A program made the translations under genes and the position numbers. The notes under the pieces are model-generated. The model worked only from the letters and a program-made list of their open reading frames with translations, did not search any database and was not told the DNA's origin. From assembly GCA_023390335.1 (NCBI GenBank), contig JAEWCZ010000053.1:267774-331773 (forward strand): 64,000 nucleotides of DNA. The letters are read 5' to 3'. Source of the stretch: Bacillota bacterium (GTDB lineage: Bacteria > Bacillota > Clostridia > Acetivibrionales > DSM-1351). Of this stretch, positions 16,874-25,654 are shown piece after piece (position 1 is the first letter of the stretch; the number at the start of each line of letters is the position of its first letter).

Positions 16874-17617
16874 ATGAAAAAGAGGTTTTTAGCAAGAATA
16901 GCTGCATTATCTATTGCAGTTACATGTGCTTTTTCCGCTAGTGTGTCCGCCGCAAGTATGTGGGAACCATTTGACCGTTACAACACAGGTGTTTGGTCTC
17001 TATCTAATGGTTATTCCAATGGTAGTCCATTCGGTTGTGATTGGAGTTCAGGAAATGCGAGTTTTAGTGGTGGTCAGATGAAATTAAGCATTACCAAAGG
17101 TAATAATAAATACTATGGTGCGGAACTGAAATCTAATTCAACCTATGGATATGGATTCTTTGAGACTAACATGATGAGTCAAAAGCATGTAGGAACAATA
17201 AGTTCATTATTTACCTATACTGGACCAAGCTATGGTACAGCTTGGGATGAAATCGATATTGAATTCCTTGGCAAAACTGATGGAAATGGCCGTCCTATTC
17301 TTCAATTAAATTACTATACTAATGGAGTTGGAAATCATGAGCAGAATATTTCATTAGGCTTTGATCCATCCACATCCTTCCACAAATATGGATTCAATTG
17401 GAGAAATGGATCAATAAAGTGGTATGTTGATAGAAAGCAGGTAGGATATACTGCAACAAACAATATTCCTAAAATTCCTGGACGTATCATGATGAATCTA
17501 TGGAATATAGATAATAGTTCAGGACCTATAAATTGGGTTGGAAGATGGGATGGAAATACTAATGGCGTTTCTGCTAAATATGATTACACATTATATGATT
17601 CAGCATTAAACCCATAA
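16874..17617 (+). CDS. Secreted GH16 endo-beta-1,3-1,4-glucanase (lichenase)
   Basis: A 247-residue glycoside hydrolase family 16 enzyme. It has a signal peptide (residues 1-27, cut near SVSA/AS), the mature start MWEPFDRYNTGVWSLSNGYSN typical of bacterial lichenases, and the catalytic motif W-DE126-I-D128-I-E130-F (nucleophile and acid/base glutamates). It should hydrolyse mixed-linkage beta-glucan outside the cell. There is no dockerin or carbohydrate-binding module, so it is a free enzyme, unlike the GH9 at 26 kb. A GGGAGG ribosome site precedes the ATG and a good terminator follows at 17734. Confidence 0.95.
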   Translation: MKKRFLARIAALSIAVTCAFSASVSAASMWEPFDRYNTGVWSLSNGYSNGSPFGCDWSSGNASFSGGQMKLSITKGNNKYYGAELKSNSTYGYGFFETNMMSQKHVGTISSLFTYTGPSYGTAWDEIDIEFLGKTDGNGRPILQLNYYTNGVGNHEQNISLGFDPSTSFHKYGFNWRNGSIKWYVDRKQVGYTATNNIPKIPGRIMMNLWNIDNSSGPINWVGRWDGNTNGVSAKYDYTLYDSALNP

Positions 17618-17733
17618 TATACAGGTTTTAATGCAAAGACTAATGTATAGCTCTATACAGTTATGCTTACATTAAGTTTTATGGAAAGTACTTGTGGCAT
17701 AACTATTAAAAAAGATATTAGTATGTTTTAAGT

Positions 17734-17770
17734 AAAAGAGGTGTGGATTATTAATCCATGCCTCTTTTTA
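17734..17770 (+). terminator. Terminator after the GH16 gene
   Basis: A stem of AAAGAGG plus GTGGATTA pairing with TTAATCCAT and CCTCTTT, followed by T residues, lies 117 bp after the stop. Confidence 0.85.
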
Positions 17771-17972
17771 AATTTTATTAGCATAGGAATTTATTGTGAC
17801 CAATGAGAGATGTGGCGTCAGCCACTTTGTTCTACCCCAAAATATTGAAATATAATACCTTTGACGTGAAACTCAAAATCGTTAAACTTGCAAACTATGC
17901 AAATAAAACAACATATTTTAGTTACTTATCATAAAAAATCTGAAACTTTGATATTATTTTCCTTCATTTTTA

Positions 17973-18001
17973 TTGACATATTTATCCTAATGGTATATTA
18001 T
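17973..18001 (+). promoter_or_regulatory. Candidate promoter of the ammonium transporter
   Basis: TTGACA (17973-17978) lies 17 bp before TATTAT (17996-18001). Transcription from it would start near 18008, at the edge of the first leader hairpin. A second candidate, TATAAT near 17851 with TTGTTC 18 bp upstream, would give a leader of about 245 nt. Confidence 0.5.
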
Positions 18002-18005
18002 TTTG

Positions 18006-18060
18006 TTGCGAACAATGGCGTTCACAATACAGTATCGTTACTGATTTGTGAACGTTTTTT
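18006..18060 (+). promoter_or_regulatory. Terminator leader with two hexaloop hairpins (ANTAR-type candidate)
   Basis: Two small hairpins are visible. P1 is TTG-c-GAAC, loop AATGGC (18014-18019), GTTC-a-CAA. P2 is AAT-a-CAGT, loop ATCGTT (18034-18039), ACTG-ATT. Both loops are six bases with A at position 1 and G at position 4, the known signature of RNAs bound by ANTAR antiterminators. An alternative stem, CGTTCACAA (18019-18027) with TTGTGAACG (18046-18054), followed by six T residues, forms a complete terminator and competes with P1. It ends 43 nt before the transporter ATG. Confidence 0.65.
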
Positions 18061-18102
18061 GTTTCAAAACTTAATAAAAATATTTTACAAAGGGGTAGAA
18101 TA

Positions 18103-19266
18103 ATGAAAAAAGGTTTATTTGTTCTTTTATCAGGTCTTATTTTAACTCTGTTTATGCCTTTTAGTGTTTTTGCAAGCACCAACGAAGTAGTTGATGGCGT
18201 AAGGCAGGTTCAGCAGTACAATTTTTCAATTAATATTTTAGCAATGCTATTGGTAGGATTTGGTTTTTTAATGGTATTTGTCAAAAAATACGGCTACAGT
18301 GCAACAACCGGAACATATTTGGTTGTTGGTGCCGGAATTCCTCTTTACCTGTTACTCAGATATACAGGAGTCCTTTCTTTAGAATCAGTTAATCCTCAAA
18401 CAATCAAAGGATTATTATTAGCAGAATTTGCAGTTGCAGCTGCACTTATTTCAATGGGAGCGGTACTTGGAAGACTTCGCCTATATCAATATGCCCTCAT
18501 TTCGGTATTTCTTGTTCCTATTTATATGATTAATGAATGGCTTGTTCTTGACGGAGGCCTTGATATAACAAAGGGCTTTGTGGATGCAGCAGGTTCTATA
18601 GTTATCCATGCCTTTGGTGCTTATTTTGGATTGGGTCTTGCTATAGCATTAACAAAACAAAAGCATATGGACCATCCTATTGAAAGCGATGCCTCATCAG
18701 ACAGGTTTTCCATGTTGGGATCAATGGTGCTTTGGATATTCTGGCCAAGCTTCTGCAGTGCCATAGTACCTGCAGCGCAATTTGAGCAAACAGTTGTTAA
18801 TACTGTACTTGCATTATGTGGTGCAACAGTGATTACATATTTGTTCAGTGCATTATTCAGAAAAGGGAAGCCGGCTATTGCTGATATTGCAAACGCAAGC
18901 CTTGCGGGAGGAGTAGCAATAGGAGCAACCTGTAATCTGGTAAGTGCACCGGTTGCCTTTTTAATAGGACTCTTAGCGGGAGCATTGTGTGTTGTGGGGT
19001 ACACTGTAATTCAACCTAAACTCCAAAAGCTTTTGAAGATGGTAGATACATGTGGAGTTCACAATTTGCACGGAATGCCTGGTTTGCTGGGAGGAATAAT
19101 TGCAATATTTGTTGTGCCTGAGGCTGCCAAAGCACAGGTAGCCGGAATTGTATTTACTGTTGTATTGGCATTTGTGGGCGGTATCATATCCGGTAATATA
19201 ATACGCCTGACAGGTTCCAAGGAAGCAGTATACGAGGATGTTGATGAATTTGAGGAAGCTGCATAA
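18103..19266 (+). CDS. amt: Ammonium transporter, Amt/Rh family (Rh-like)
   Basis: A 387-residue membrane protein with a cleavable-looking N-terminal signal (residues 1-25, ending VFAS) and about eleven helices. HAFGAYFGLGLA and DTCGVHNLHGMPGLLGG are conserved Amt/Rh pore segments with paired histidines, and their form is closer to Rh glycoproteins than to AmtB. It should conduct ammonium or ammonia across the membrane. No GlnK gene follows, unlike many amt loci. The acidic C-terminus EAVYEDVDEFEEAA is unusual. Expression is probably controlled by the terminator leader just upstream, consistent with nitrogen regulation. Confidence 0.9.
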   Translation: MKKGLFVLLSGLILTLFMPFSVFASTNEVVDGVRQVQQYNFSINILAMLLVGFGFLMVFVKKYGYSATTGTYLVVGAGIPLYLLLRYTGVLSLESVNPQTIKGLLLAEFAVAAALISMGAVLGRLRLYQYALISVFLVPIYMINEWLVLDGGLDITKGFVDAAGSIVIHAFGAYFGLGLAIALTKQKHMDHPIESDASSDRFSMLGSMVLWIFWPSFCSAIVPAAQFEQTVVNTVLALCGATVITYLFSALFRKGKPAIADIANASLAGGVAIGATCNLVSAPVAFLIGLLAGALCVVGYTVIQPKLQKLLKMVDTCGVHNLHGMPGLLGGIIAIFVVPEAAKAQVAGIVFTVVLAFVGGIISGNIIRLTGSKEAVYEDVDEFEEAA

Positions 19267-19286
19267 AGTAAAAGTATATTATAAAA

Positions 19287-19330
19287 AAGAATATGGTATA
19301 CAGTTCAACTGTATGTCATATTCTTTTTTT
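19287..19330 (+). terminator. Terminator after the ammonium transporter
   Basis: A long stem (AAGAATATG with CATATTCTT, then TATACAGTT with AACTGTAT) and seven T residues begin 20 bp after the stop. Confidence 0.9.
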
Positions 19331-19369
19331 GAAGTTTGCGTATGTAACGCATATGAAATTAAGACCTTC

Positions 19370-19819
19370 TTATCTGGACTATTTTGGGTGGTAAGCCAAA
19401 TTTAAAAATATAGCAAACCTGACTAAATGACTTCGAAAACACACAATGTTTAATACATTTACAAAGGTATATTAAAGTAGAATGAATAGTTTAAAATGAA
19501 TTTGCGTCGACCAAGTGAAATTAAAATCGGGATTATACTAAACTGAGGTATAAATTTTTAATATTTCGCCTTGATTCATTTTTACTCAGCTTTTTCTTGA
19601 TGTCGCAACCGGGATGTCCAGCTGAGCTGTGCAGCAGCTGAAAAGTCAGCTGACCGCGCGACGACAATACACTCTGCATTATTATGGGGTCTAATGATCA
19701 CCTTATCCTTCTTTAATATGTTACTACAAAAGTTTTACATATCTTGATAAAAAAATAACAATATAATAGATTACTTATAAAATATGAATAGTTCTTACCA
19801 CCCAAAATAATCCAGATAA
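19370..19819. mobile_element. 450-bp element bounded by 26-bp inverted repeats (MITE or IS remnant)
   Basis: The 26-bp end at 19370-19395 (starting TTATCTGGACTATTTTGGG) reappears inverted at 19794-19819 with a single mismatch. The interior has no intact coding frame. It contains a GC-rich block (about 19605-19675) with repeated CAGCTG words that can fold, and on the minus strand a short open stretch reading LLHSSAGHPGCDIKKKLSKN that could be coding debris. No clear target-site duplication is visible. This fills most of the 600-bp gap between the transporter and the small secreted protein. Confidence 0.6.
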
Positions 19820-19864
19820 AGAAAATCATATATCATAGCTAATCTAATTACCTGCAAATAATAA

Positions 19865-20299
19865 TTACAAATACAAACCATAATTATAAGTCTTATTTAC
19901 AGTTTCCACTGATAAACCGTTTATCACAGCTTGATATGTGACAACCAACCTGTAGGAGTATCCGTGATCTACAGCGCATGTTCTGTTTAAAGCACCATAG
20001 TAAGTATAAGAGATTTCTGTAAATGTCTCCTGAGTGACCCAACTATTATTTTGATATTTCTGAAGCTTGGCTTCAATTATTACTTCGGTTACGTTTGTAG
20101 TCGCTCTAACGGAAGCAGAACAAGTCGCAATACCATTGGAAATACTTAAATTTTCTGAGGTAGAACTTATATACAGATTTAAAGGTTGAGGTGCTATTTC
20201 TGAGTTGCCTGTTGCATATGTTGAATTCACTGACAAAGGTAAAATTGAACTAAATACACAGAGAAACACAATAAAATATTTACAAAAACTATGTTTCAT
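19865..20299 (-). CDS. Small secreted protein, unknown (DUF6147-like)
   Basis: A 144-residue protein with a signal peptide (about residues 1-30, ending TYATG) and a mature beta-rich domain (LNLYISSTSENLSISNGIATC, VIIEAKLQKYQNNSWVTQETF). The pattern of Ile/Ser strands, a Cys-Ser-Ala-Ser-Val strand and LQ...W resembles small clostridial secreted proteins grouped as DUF6147; this is tentative. It lies directly downstream of the sigma/anti-sigma pair in the same direction, so it may be a target or part of that unit. Confidence 0.6.
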   Translation of the reverse strand: MKHSFCKYFIVFLCVFSSILPLSVNSTYATGNSEIAPQPLNLYISSTSENLSISNGIATCSASVRATTNVTEVIIEAKLQKYQNNSWVTQETFTEISYTYYGALNRTCAVDHGYSYRLVVTYQAVINGLSVETVNKTYNYGLYL

Positions 20300-20382
20300 A
20301 AAAACACCCCCGCTCTCTCATTTACATATATAACGAATGAGAGAGCGAATTTGTGACACGTATTGCCTAAATTTTTTAAAAA

Positions 20383-21063
20383 TTATTTAATTTTTACATT
20401 TTGTACAATTTTTAATGCAACTTCATACTCTATATTTCCCACTAAGTTCCAAATTTGATGTCTTTTGTTATCGAAAACTGCAATATTTACACCGGTACTT
20501 TTTTCTGCAATTACAGTTTTGAGTCCTCGTATTTTGGTTTTGGTTACTTTGGCATTTTCTGTATCCATTGAAAAATTTATTCCCTTTTTATAATATTCAA
20601 GAGTAAAAGCAAAGCCATGTCCTGAATTATCCTTATAGGCCTCTGTTTTTATACTCGCAGATTCTTGGGTATCTTGTAGAGTATAATTTTCAGGAATAAA
20701 ATTCAATGTAAAATCGTTGGTAGTTATCGGAGCTTCATTGCTATCCGATCTTATAATGAAGTCGGTCATCTCATTATAAACATTAACGATAAAGGTAATC
20801 ACTGGTTCACGGATTGCAGGTACACTCATTGCACATGCCAAAATAGTAATGATGATAACCATGGGAATGAGAATCCGTTTTCTAAAACTATTAATCGGCA
20901 AAGCTTCATCCTGCGACCTGAGGATGATCTTTTTTCGTTTTACATATTTCCGTGAGAACTTATGCGAAGTAGACATATATCGATCCAATTCTGACGATAA
21001 ATCTTTCTGAGTGTCTTTTGCAACAGATAACAAAACGTCCTGCAACGTCTTTGTTGAACTCAT
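20383..21063 (-). CDS. DUF4367-type transmembrane protein, probable anti-sigma factor
   Basis: A 226-residue protein with a cytoplasmic N-terminus (1-60), one membrane helix (about 64-84, ILIPMVIIITILACAM) and an extracytoplasmic DUF4367-like domain starting NDFTLNFIPENYTLQD. This layout, co-encoded with an ECF sigma factor, indicates an anti-sigma factor that releases the sigma on an external signal. Its ATG overlaps the sigma stop (ATGA at 21060-21063), so the pair is translationally coupled. The zinc-finger ASD motif is not seen, so the sigma-binding mode is unclear. Confidence 0.75.
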   Translation of the reverse strand: MSSTKTLQDVLLSVAKDTQKDLSSELDRYMSTSHKFSRKYVKRKKIILRSQDEALPINSFRKRILIPMVIIITILACAMSVPAIREPVITFIVNVYNEMTDFIIRSDSNEAPITTNDFTLNFIPENYTLQDTQESASIKTEAYKDNSGHGFAFTLEYYKKGINFSMDTENAKVTKTKIRGLKTVIAEKSTGVNIAVFDNKRHQIWNLVGNIEYEVALKIVQNVKIK

Positions 21064-21605
21064 TTACTTTCCTCCTCAATTACTTTTCTTATGGCCTTTT
21101 TAGCCCGACTAAGACGTTGTCGTACAGCGTCGCCTGAAATACACAAGACGTCTGCGATTTCACTATTTGACAGTTCATATAAATGCTTTAGCATAATAAT
21201 GTCCAGATATTCCTTATTCAGCTTATTAAGTTTCGTCTTCAGTTCGTTAAAACTTTCATCCGCAATAATATGATCTAGCGGTAATTCGCCAGTATCAGCC
21301 TCCTCAGGCAACTCAGTCTTTTCATTAGAATACTGTTTATCCCGTTTGCGATAAATATCTATGGCCGTGCTTTTGATAATAATAACGATTAAAGCCTTTG
21401 TTTTGTGACATTTTATATCTGAAATATTAGGTATATAATTTATAATCTTCAACAGTGCATCATGTACAGCATCCTCTGCAAGATAACGATCCCTAAGAAT
21501 ACTGATTGCAACATTGTACATTGCACTTTCATAATATCTATAAAGAGCGGTAAACTTATTTCTGTCGTCTTCTGTTTCCAGAACTGATAGAAAGAATTCC
21601 AGCAA
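21060..21605 (-). CDS. ECF-type RNA polymerase sigma factor
   Basis: A sigma-70 family protein of about 181 residues with region 2 (FTALYRYYESAMYNVAISIL, AEDAVHDALLKI) and region 4 (LDIIMLKHLYELSNSEIADVL, then GDAVRQRLSRAKK). I place the start at the TTG at 21605, about 7 nt after GGAGGGG; a longer frame starting at 21620 would include that ribosome site in the coding sequence. It should direct transcription of envelope or stress genes under control of the overlapping DUF4367 anti-sigma gene. The regulon may include the secreted protein downstream. Confidence 0.88.
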   Translation of the reverse strand: MLEFFLSVLETEDDRNKFTALYRYYESAMYNVAISILRDRYLAEDAVHDALLKIINYIPNISDIKCHKTKALIVIIIKSTAIDIYRKRDKQYSNEKTELPEEADTGELPLDHIIADESFNELKTKLNKLNKEYLDIIMLKHLYELSNSEIADVLCISGDAVRQRLSRAKKAIRKVIEEESK

Positions 21606-21791
21606 AATAATCCCCTCCAATATAATTGTTAAATTGTAAATAAGTATACTAAATTTACAATATATTAGTAATTTTTACAATATTAAAATTGCACATAACT
21701 TTTATTGACATGTTACATATTATGGTGTAATATGTAACGAGTTTTAAAAATGGATCAAAATTACATCAGAATTTAACAAAGAGGAAAATTT

Positions 21792-22391
21792 ATGAAAAGG
21801 GGCTTTTTATTATTTTTTGCTGCCGCTATCATTTCAGTACTGTGTGCTTGCGAACAAGTATCAAATTCTAAAGACAATTCATTAACATCATCATCTGCAA
21901 CAACTACAAATGACAGTTTAATAGATAATGACATACCGAGCTATACTTCAGAAATAAAAAAATCCCATAAAACAAGCGTGGAAAACGAAAACTGGATAAT
22001 AGTAGATAAAAGCGTAACAGTAAAAGATATGCATTATATTGTAAATGCTTATAAAAAAAGCGAGAAGTCAGAACTATTTGAAGCGGACGAAGGAAGAACT
22101 TTTTTGCTGATTGATATTACCATAAAAAATAATTCTAAGGAAGCAGTAACTGTAAACTCAGAAAAAATGTTTGATCTTACAGACAGATTTGGAACATCCT
22201 ATAATAATACGTCATTGGGAGCACTTTCTTGTCTTGATGATGAAAACATGGAACAACTGGACGGGCAAATAGCGGCTTCCTCTGAATTCAGAGGAGGTAT
22301 TGCATTTGAAATACCAAAAGTCACAAAAGGCTTGAGATTAATTATTCAAGGCCCTGCTGGAGATGGACGTTGGCCGGTAATACTCTACTAG
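21792..22391 (+). CDS. DUF4352-type lipoprotein
   Basis: A 199-residue protein with a lipoprotein signal (lipobox LCAC, Cys about residue 19), a Ser/Thr-rich linker and a C-terminal domain of DUF4352 type (TFLLIDITIKNNSKEAVTV, RFGTSYNNTSLGALSC, FRGGIAFEIPK). This immunoglobulin-like telokin fold is common in Firmicutes lipoproteins and has no assigned enzyme activity. It is divergent from the sigma factor, and its upstream region is shared with it. Confidence 0.8.
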   Translation: MKRGFLLFFAAAIISVLCACEQVSNSKDNSLTSSSATTTNDSLIDNDIPSYTSEIKKSHKTSVENENWIIVDKSVTVKDMHYIVNAYKKSEKSELFEADEGRTFLLIDITIKNNSKEAVTVNSEKMFDLTDRFGTSYNNTSLGALSCLDDENMEQLDGQIAASSEFRGGIAFEIPKVTKGLRLIIQGPAGDGRWPVILY

Positions 22392-22499
22392 GTTTTAAGC
22401 CATATTACCCTTTACTCCATTTTAAATAGATGATGGTATATAATATAATATATTATAGATTTTAAAAGTCATTTATTTAGCAATCGAGGAGGGGTTTTT

Positions 22500-23840
22500 T
22501 TGCGTAAAGCCAGATACAGGAACAGACGCAGAAAGTTTTTAACAATATTTATAGTAATATTACTGGCAGCTTTGACGGTTGTGGCAGGATATGCAGCTTT
22601 ACTTTACAACCGTGATAATAATAGGTCTAGTGGCGATAATGATATTGGACTAAATACACCATCACATCAGAATGATACTGCAGCAACATCTATAGTTACA
22701 CCCACACCCACATCTACACCTGCTAATACTTCGCAGGAGCCTGTTCAAGAAGAGGACAACTTGAAGGAACAGATTATGGGTATGAGCCTGGACGAAAAAA
22801 TTGGTCAGATGGTCATAGTCGGTTTAGATGGGTATACAGTAGATGAGCAAGCAAGGCAAATGATAGAAGAATACGATGTGGGAGGATTTATCCTCTTTAA
22901 AAGTAATATACAGAATTCCAACCAGATGCTTGAATTGTTGAATTCATTAAAAAGCGAAAACCGGGCAAACAAGGTACCTTTATTCCTTTCAGTAGATGAA
23001 GAAGGAGGGAGAGTTTCAAGACTCCCCGATGAATTTATTAAAATACCTTCAAATAAAACTATTGGTAAACTCAATAACAGTTCTGTGTCACACCAAGTGG
23101 GAAGTATAATTGGTGAGGAACTTAAATCCTTTGGAATGAACATGGACTTTGCACCTGTCCTTGACATTAACAGCAATCCAAAAAATCCGGTTATAGGTGA
23201 CAGATCCTTCGGGACAGTTCCTGATTTGGTGAGTAAACTTGGAGTACAGACAATGAAGGGTTTACAGTCACAAAACATTATTCCTGTTGTAAAGCATTTT
23301 CCCGGTCATGGTGATACGTCAACGGATTCACATGTGGGACTTCCGAAGGTTAATAATGATTTAAAAAGACTCAGGAGCTTTGAATTAAGACCTTTTCAAA
23401 ATGCAATAGAAAATGGGGCAGAGGCTGTAATGGTAGCACATATACTTTTGCCTAAAATAGACCCTAAAAACCCGGCATCTTTTTCCAAAACCATTATTTC
23501 TGACATTCTTAGAACAGAGATGAATTATGATGGGGTTGTTATTACAGATGATTTTACAATGGGAGCAATAGTAAAGAACTATAATATCGGGCAGGCGGCA
23601 GTAAAGTCTATACTTGCAGGAAGCGATATAGTGCTTGTGTGCCATGATTTTGAAAAACAGAAGACAGTAATTTCCGCTCTGAAAAATGCCGCTGAGTCAG
23701 GACGTTTGCCTATGGATCGGATTGACCAGAGTGTTACAAGAATACTGAAGTTAAAGCAGGAACACAAAATTACTGATGAACCTGCAAATGCAGTAGACCC
23801 AAAGCCCATAAACGACAAAATAAGAGCTCTGCTAAAATAG
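22500..23840 (+). CDS. nagZ: GH3 beta-N-acetylhexosaminidase (NagZ-like), membrane-anchored
   Basis: A 446-residue protein. Residues 13-37 form an uncleaved-looking membrane anchor after a basic N-terminus, 40-90 is a Thr/Pro-rich linker, and the rest is a single-domain GH3 N-terminal barrel. KHFPGHGDTSTDSH is the NagZ signature carrying the His of the catalytic Asp-His dyad, and VITDDFTMGAI carries the nucleophile aspartate. It should remove GlcNAc from peptidoglycan fragments outside the cell. The start is TTG at 22500, close behind GGAGGGG. It is monocistronic. Confidence 0.88.
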   Translation: MRKARYRNRRRKFLTIFIVILLAALTVVAGYAALLYNRDNNRSSGDNDIGLNTPSHQNDTAATSIVTPTPTSTPANTSQEPVQEEDNLKEQIMGMSLDEKIGQMVIVGLDGYTVDEQARQMIEEYDVGGFILFKSNIQNSNQMLELLNSLKSENRANKVPLFLSVDEEGGRVSRLPDEFIKIPSNKTIGKLNNSSVSHQVGSIIGEELKSFGMNMDFAPVLDINSNPKNPVIGDRSFGTVPDLVSKLGVQTMKGLQSQNIIPVVKHFPGHGDTSTDSHVGLPKVNNDLKRLRSFELRPFQNAIENGAEAVMVAHILLPKIDPKNPASFSKTIISDILRTEMNYDGVVITDDFTMGAIVKNYNIGQAAVKSILAGSDIVLVCHDFEKQKTVISALKNAAESGRLPMDRIDQSVTRILKLKQEHKITDEPANAVDPKPINDKIRALLK

Positions 23841-23938
23841 CATATTTTGTAATATATTGTTTAAAAAAGTACTTTCAATGAATATCCCCGTCTGATATAA
23901 TAACTATGCTTATTTAACATATTAAAGGAGGAAAGTTG

Positions 23939-25501
23939 ATGGGGGCTGATACAACCAAAATTTTCATTGCTATGTGCTCTTACATGGTATTGGTTATTGG
24001 TATTGGGATTTATTTTGCAAAGCGCGCTAACGAGAGCAGTGAGAACTATTTTATAGGAGGCAGGTCACTTGGACCATGGGTGGCTGCCATGAGTGCGGAA
24101 GCTTCGGATATGAGCGGATGGCTCTTGATGGGTCTACCGGGAGTAGCATACTGGTGTGGATTGAGTGATGCTATGTGGACTGCAATAGGTCTGGCAGTGG
24201 GAACCTACATAAACTGGCTGATTGTAGCAAAAAGACTTCGAAGATATTCAACCGTAGCAGGGGATTCAATTACAATTCCAGATTTTTTCAGCAACAGATT
24301 CAAGGAAAAAAGAAAGGTACTTATGACTATAGCGGCGTTGTTTATACTGGTGTTCTTTACAGTTTATGCATCAAGCTGCTTTGTTACTGTAGGTAAGCTT
24401 TTCAGTACCTTGTTTGGAATAAAATATCAGTACATGATGATTGCTGGAGCAGCATTTGTTATTATATATACCTTCTTGGGAGGATTTCTTGCGGAAAGTG
24501 TATCAGATTTTATGCAGGGAGTAGTTATGATATTTGCCCTGTGTACTATTCTAGTTGTGGGTGTACATACCGCAGGCGGTATTTCGGGTATTCTTGATAA
24601 TGTCAGAGAAATACCCGGCTTTCTGGATTTCTTCGGGATTGCTCAGCCTGAAACAGTAAAAGGTGTTCAGCAGTTGGGTGATGTCGGAAATCCTTTGTTT
24701 GGTGATGCGGGGAAATACGGTTTCCTTACGATAATATCAACTATGTCATGGGGGTTGGGTTATTTCGGTGTACCTCAGGTATTACTTAGATTTATGGCTA
24801 TCAGAAAAGTTGATGAACTTGGAAAATCAAGAAGGATTGCCACTATTTGGTGTGTAATATCATTGTTTGCAGCAGTTGCAATAGGTATTATAGGTAGAAG
24901 CCTATATCCTGCAGAATTGCTGACAAAGAGTGCATCTGAGAATATATTCATAGTATTATCCTCAAATTTGCTCCCTGCATTGATGGCAGGTATAGTTATG
25001 GCGGGGATTCTTGCAGCTACCATAAGTTCTTCTGATTCCTATCTGCTTATTGCAGCTTCGGCTTTCTCGAAAAATATTTACCAGGGCATTATGAAGAAGG
25101 AGGCCAACGACAAGCAGGTTATGATGGTTTCACGTATCACACTTGTATTGGTTGCACTTATTGGAGTAATCATTGCATTGGACGAAAACAGTATCATATT
25201 TAAGGTTGTTGCATTTGCATGGGCAGGGTTTGGTTCAACTTTTGGACCAATAATGCTGTTTTCACTATTTTGGAAGAAAACCACTAGAGCAGGTGCCATC
25301 GCCGGAATGCTCACAGGCGGAGGAATGGTTTTTGTATGGGCACTTATTATAAAGCCAATAGGCGGGATTTTTGGTATTTATGAACTGTTTCCGGCATTCG
25401 TTCTGTCCTGTATTGCCATCGTACTGTTTTCAGTTATGTCAGGTGCACCTTCAAAAGAAATTCAGGATGATTTTGAACGAGCAAAGACATTGGAATGCTA
25501 A
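23939..25501 (+). CDS. putP: Sodium/proline symporter PutP
   Basis: A 520-residue member of the sodium:solute symporter family with about thirteen helices. FIGGRSLGPWVAAMSAEASDMSGWLLMG is the classic PutP N-terminal sodium/proline-binding region, and ISSSDSYLLIAASAFS corresponds to the second sodium-site helix. It imports L-proline with Na+, for nutrition or osmoprotection. The ATG at 23939 lies 7 nt after AAGGAGG; a TTG three bases earlier is the alternative. A terminator follows at 25545. Confidence 0.92.
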   Translation: MGADTTKIFIAMCSYMVLVIGIGIYFAKRANESSENYFIGGRSLGPWVAAMSAEASDMSGWLLMGLPGVAYWCGLSDAMWTAIGLAVGTYINWLIVAKRLRRYSTVAGDSITIPDFFSNRFKEKRKVLMTIAALFILVFFTVYASSCFVTVGKLFSTLFGIKYQYMMIAGAAFVIIYTFLGGFLAESVSDFMQGVVMIFALCTILVVGVHTAGGISGILDNVREIPGFLDFFGIAQPETVKGVQQLGDVGNPLFGDAGKYGFLTIISTMSWGLGYFGVPQVLLRFMAIRKVDELGKSRRIATIWCVISLFAAVAIGIIGRSLYPAELLTKSASENIFIVLSSNLLPALMAGIVMAGILAATISSSDSYLLIAASAFSKNIYQGIMKKEANDKQVMMVSRITLVLVALIGVIIALDENSIIFKVVAFAWAGFGSTFGPIMLFSLFWKKTTRAGAIAGMLTGGGMVFVWALIIKPIGGIFGIYELFPAFVLSCIAIVLFSVMSGAPSKEIQDDFERAKTLEC

Positions 25502-25544
25502 AAAACCTCAATTAATTTAATTGTATTATTGTTTACGTAAAGAG

Positions 25545-25573
25545 ACCGCTCACTTTCAAATGGGCGGTTTTTT
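25545..25573 (+). terminator. Terminator after putP
   Basis: ACCGCTC pairs with GGGCGGT across a 10-nt loop and is followed by six T residues. Confidence 0.85.
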
Positions 25574-25654
25574 ATATACTCACTCTTTCGCATATATTCT
25601 TATTTTATGATATCCTGTAAGGGACAAATTAATAAATAGCCGGAGGAATGAACA

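Noticed and set aside
17888..18103. Open frames in the ammonium transporter leader on both strands
   Set aside because: They run through the terminator hairpin, lack ribosome sites and are of low complexity.
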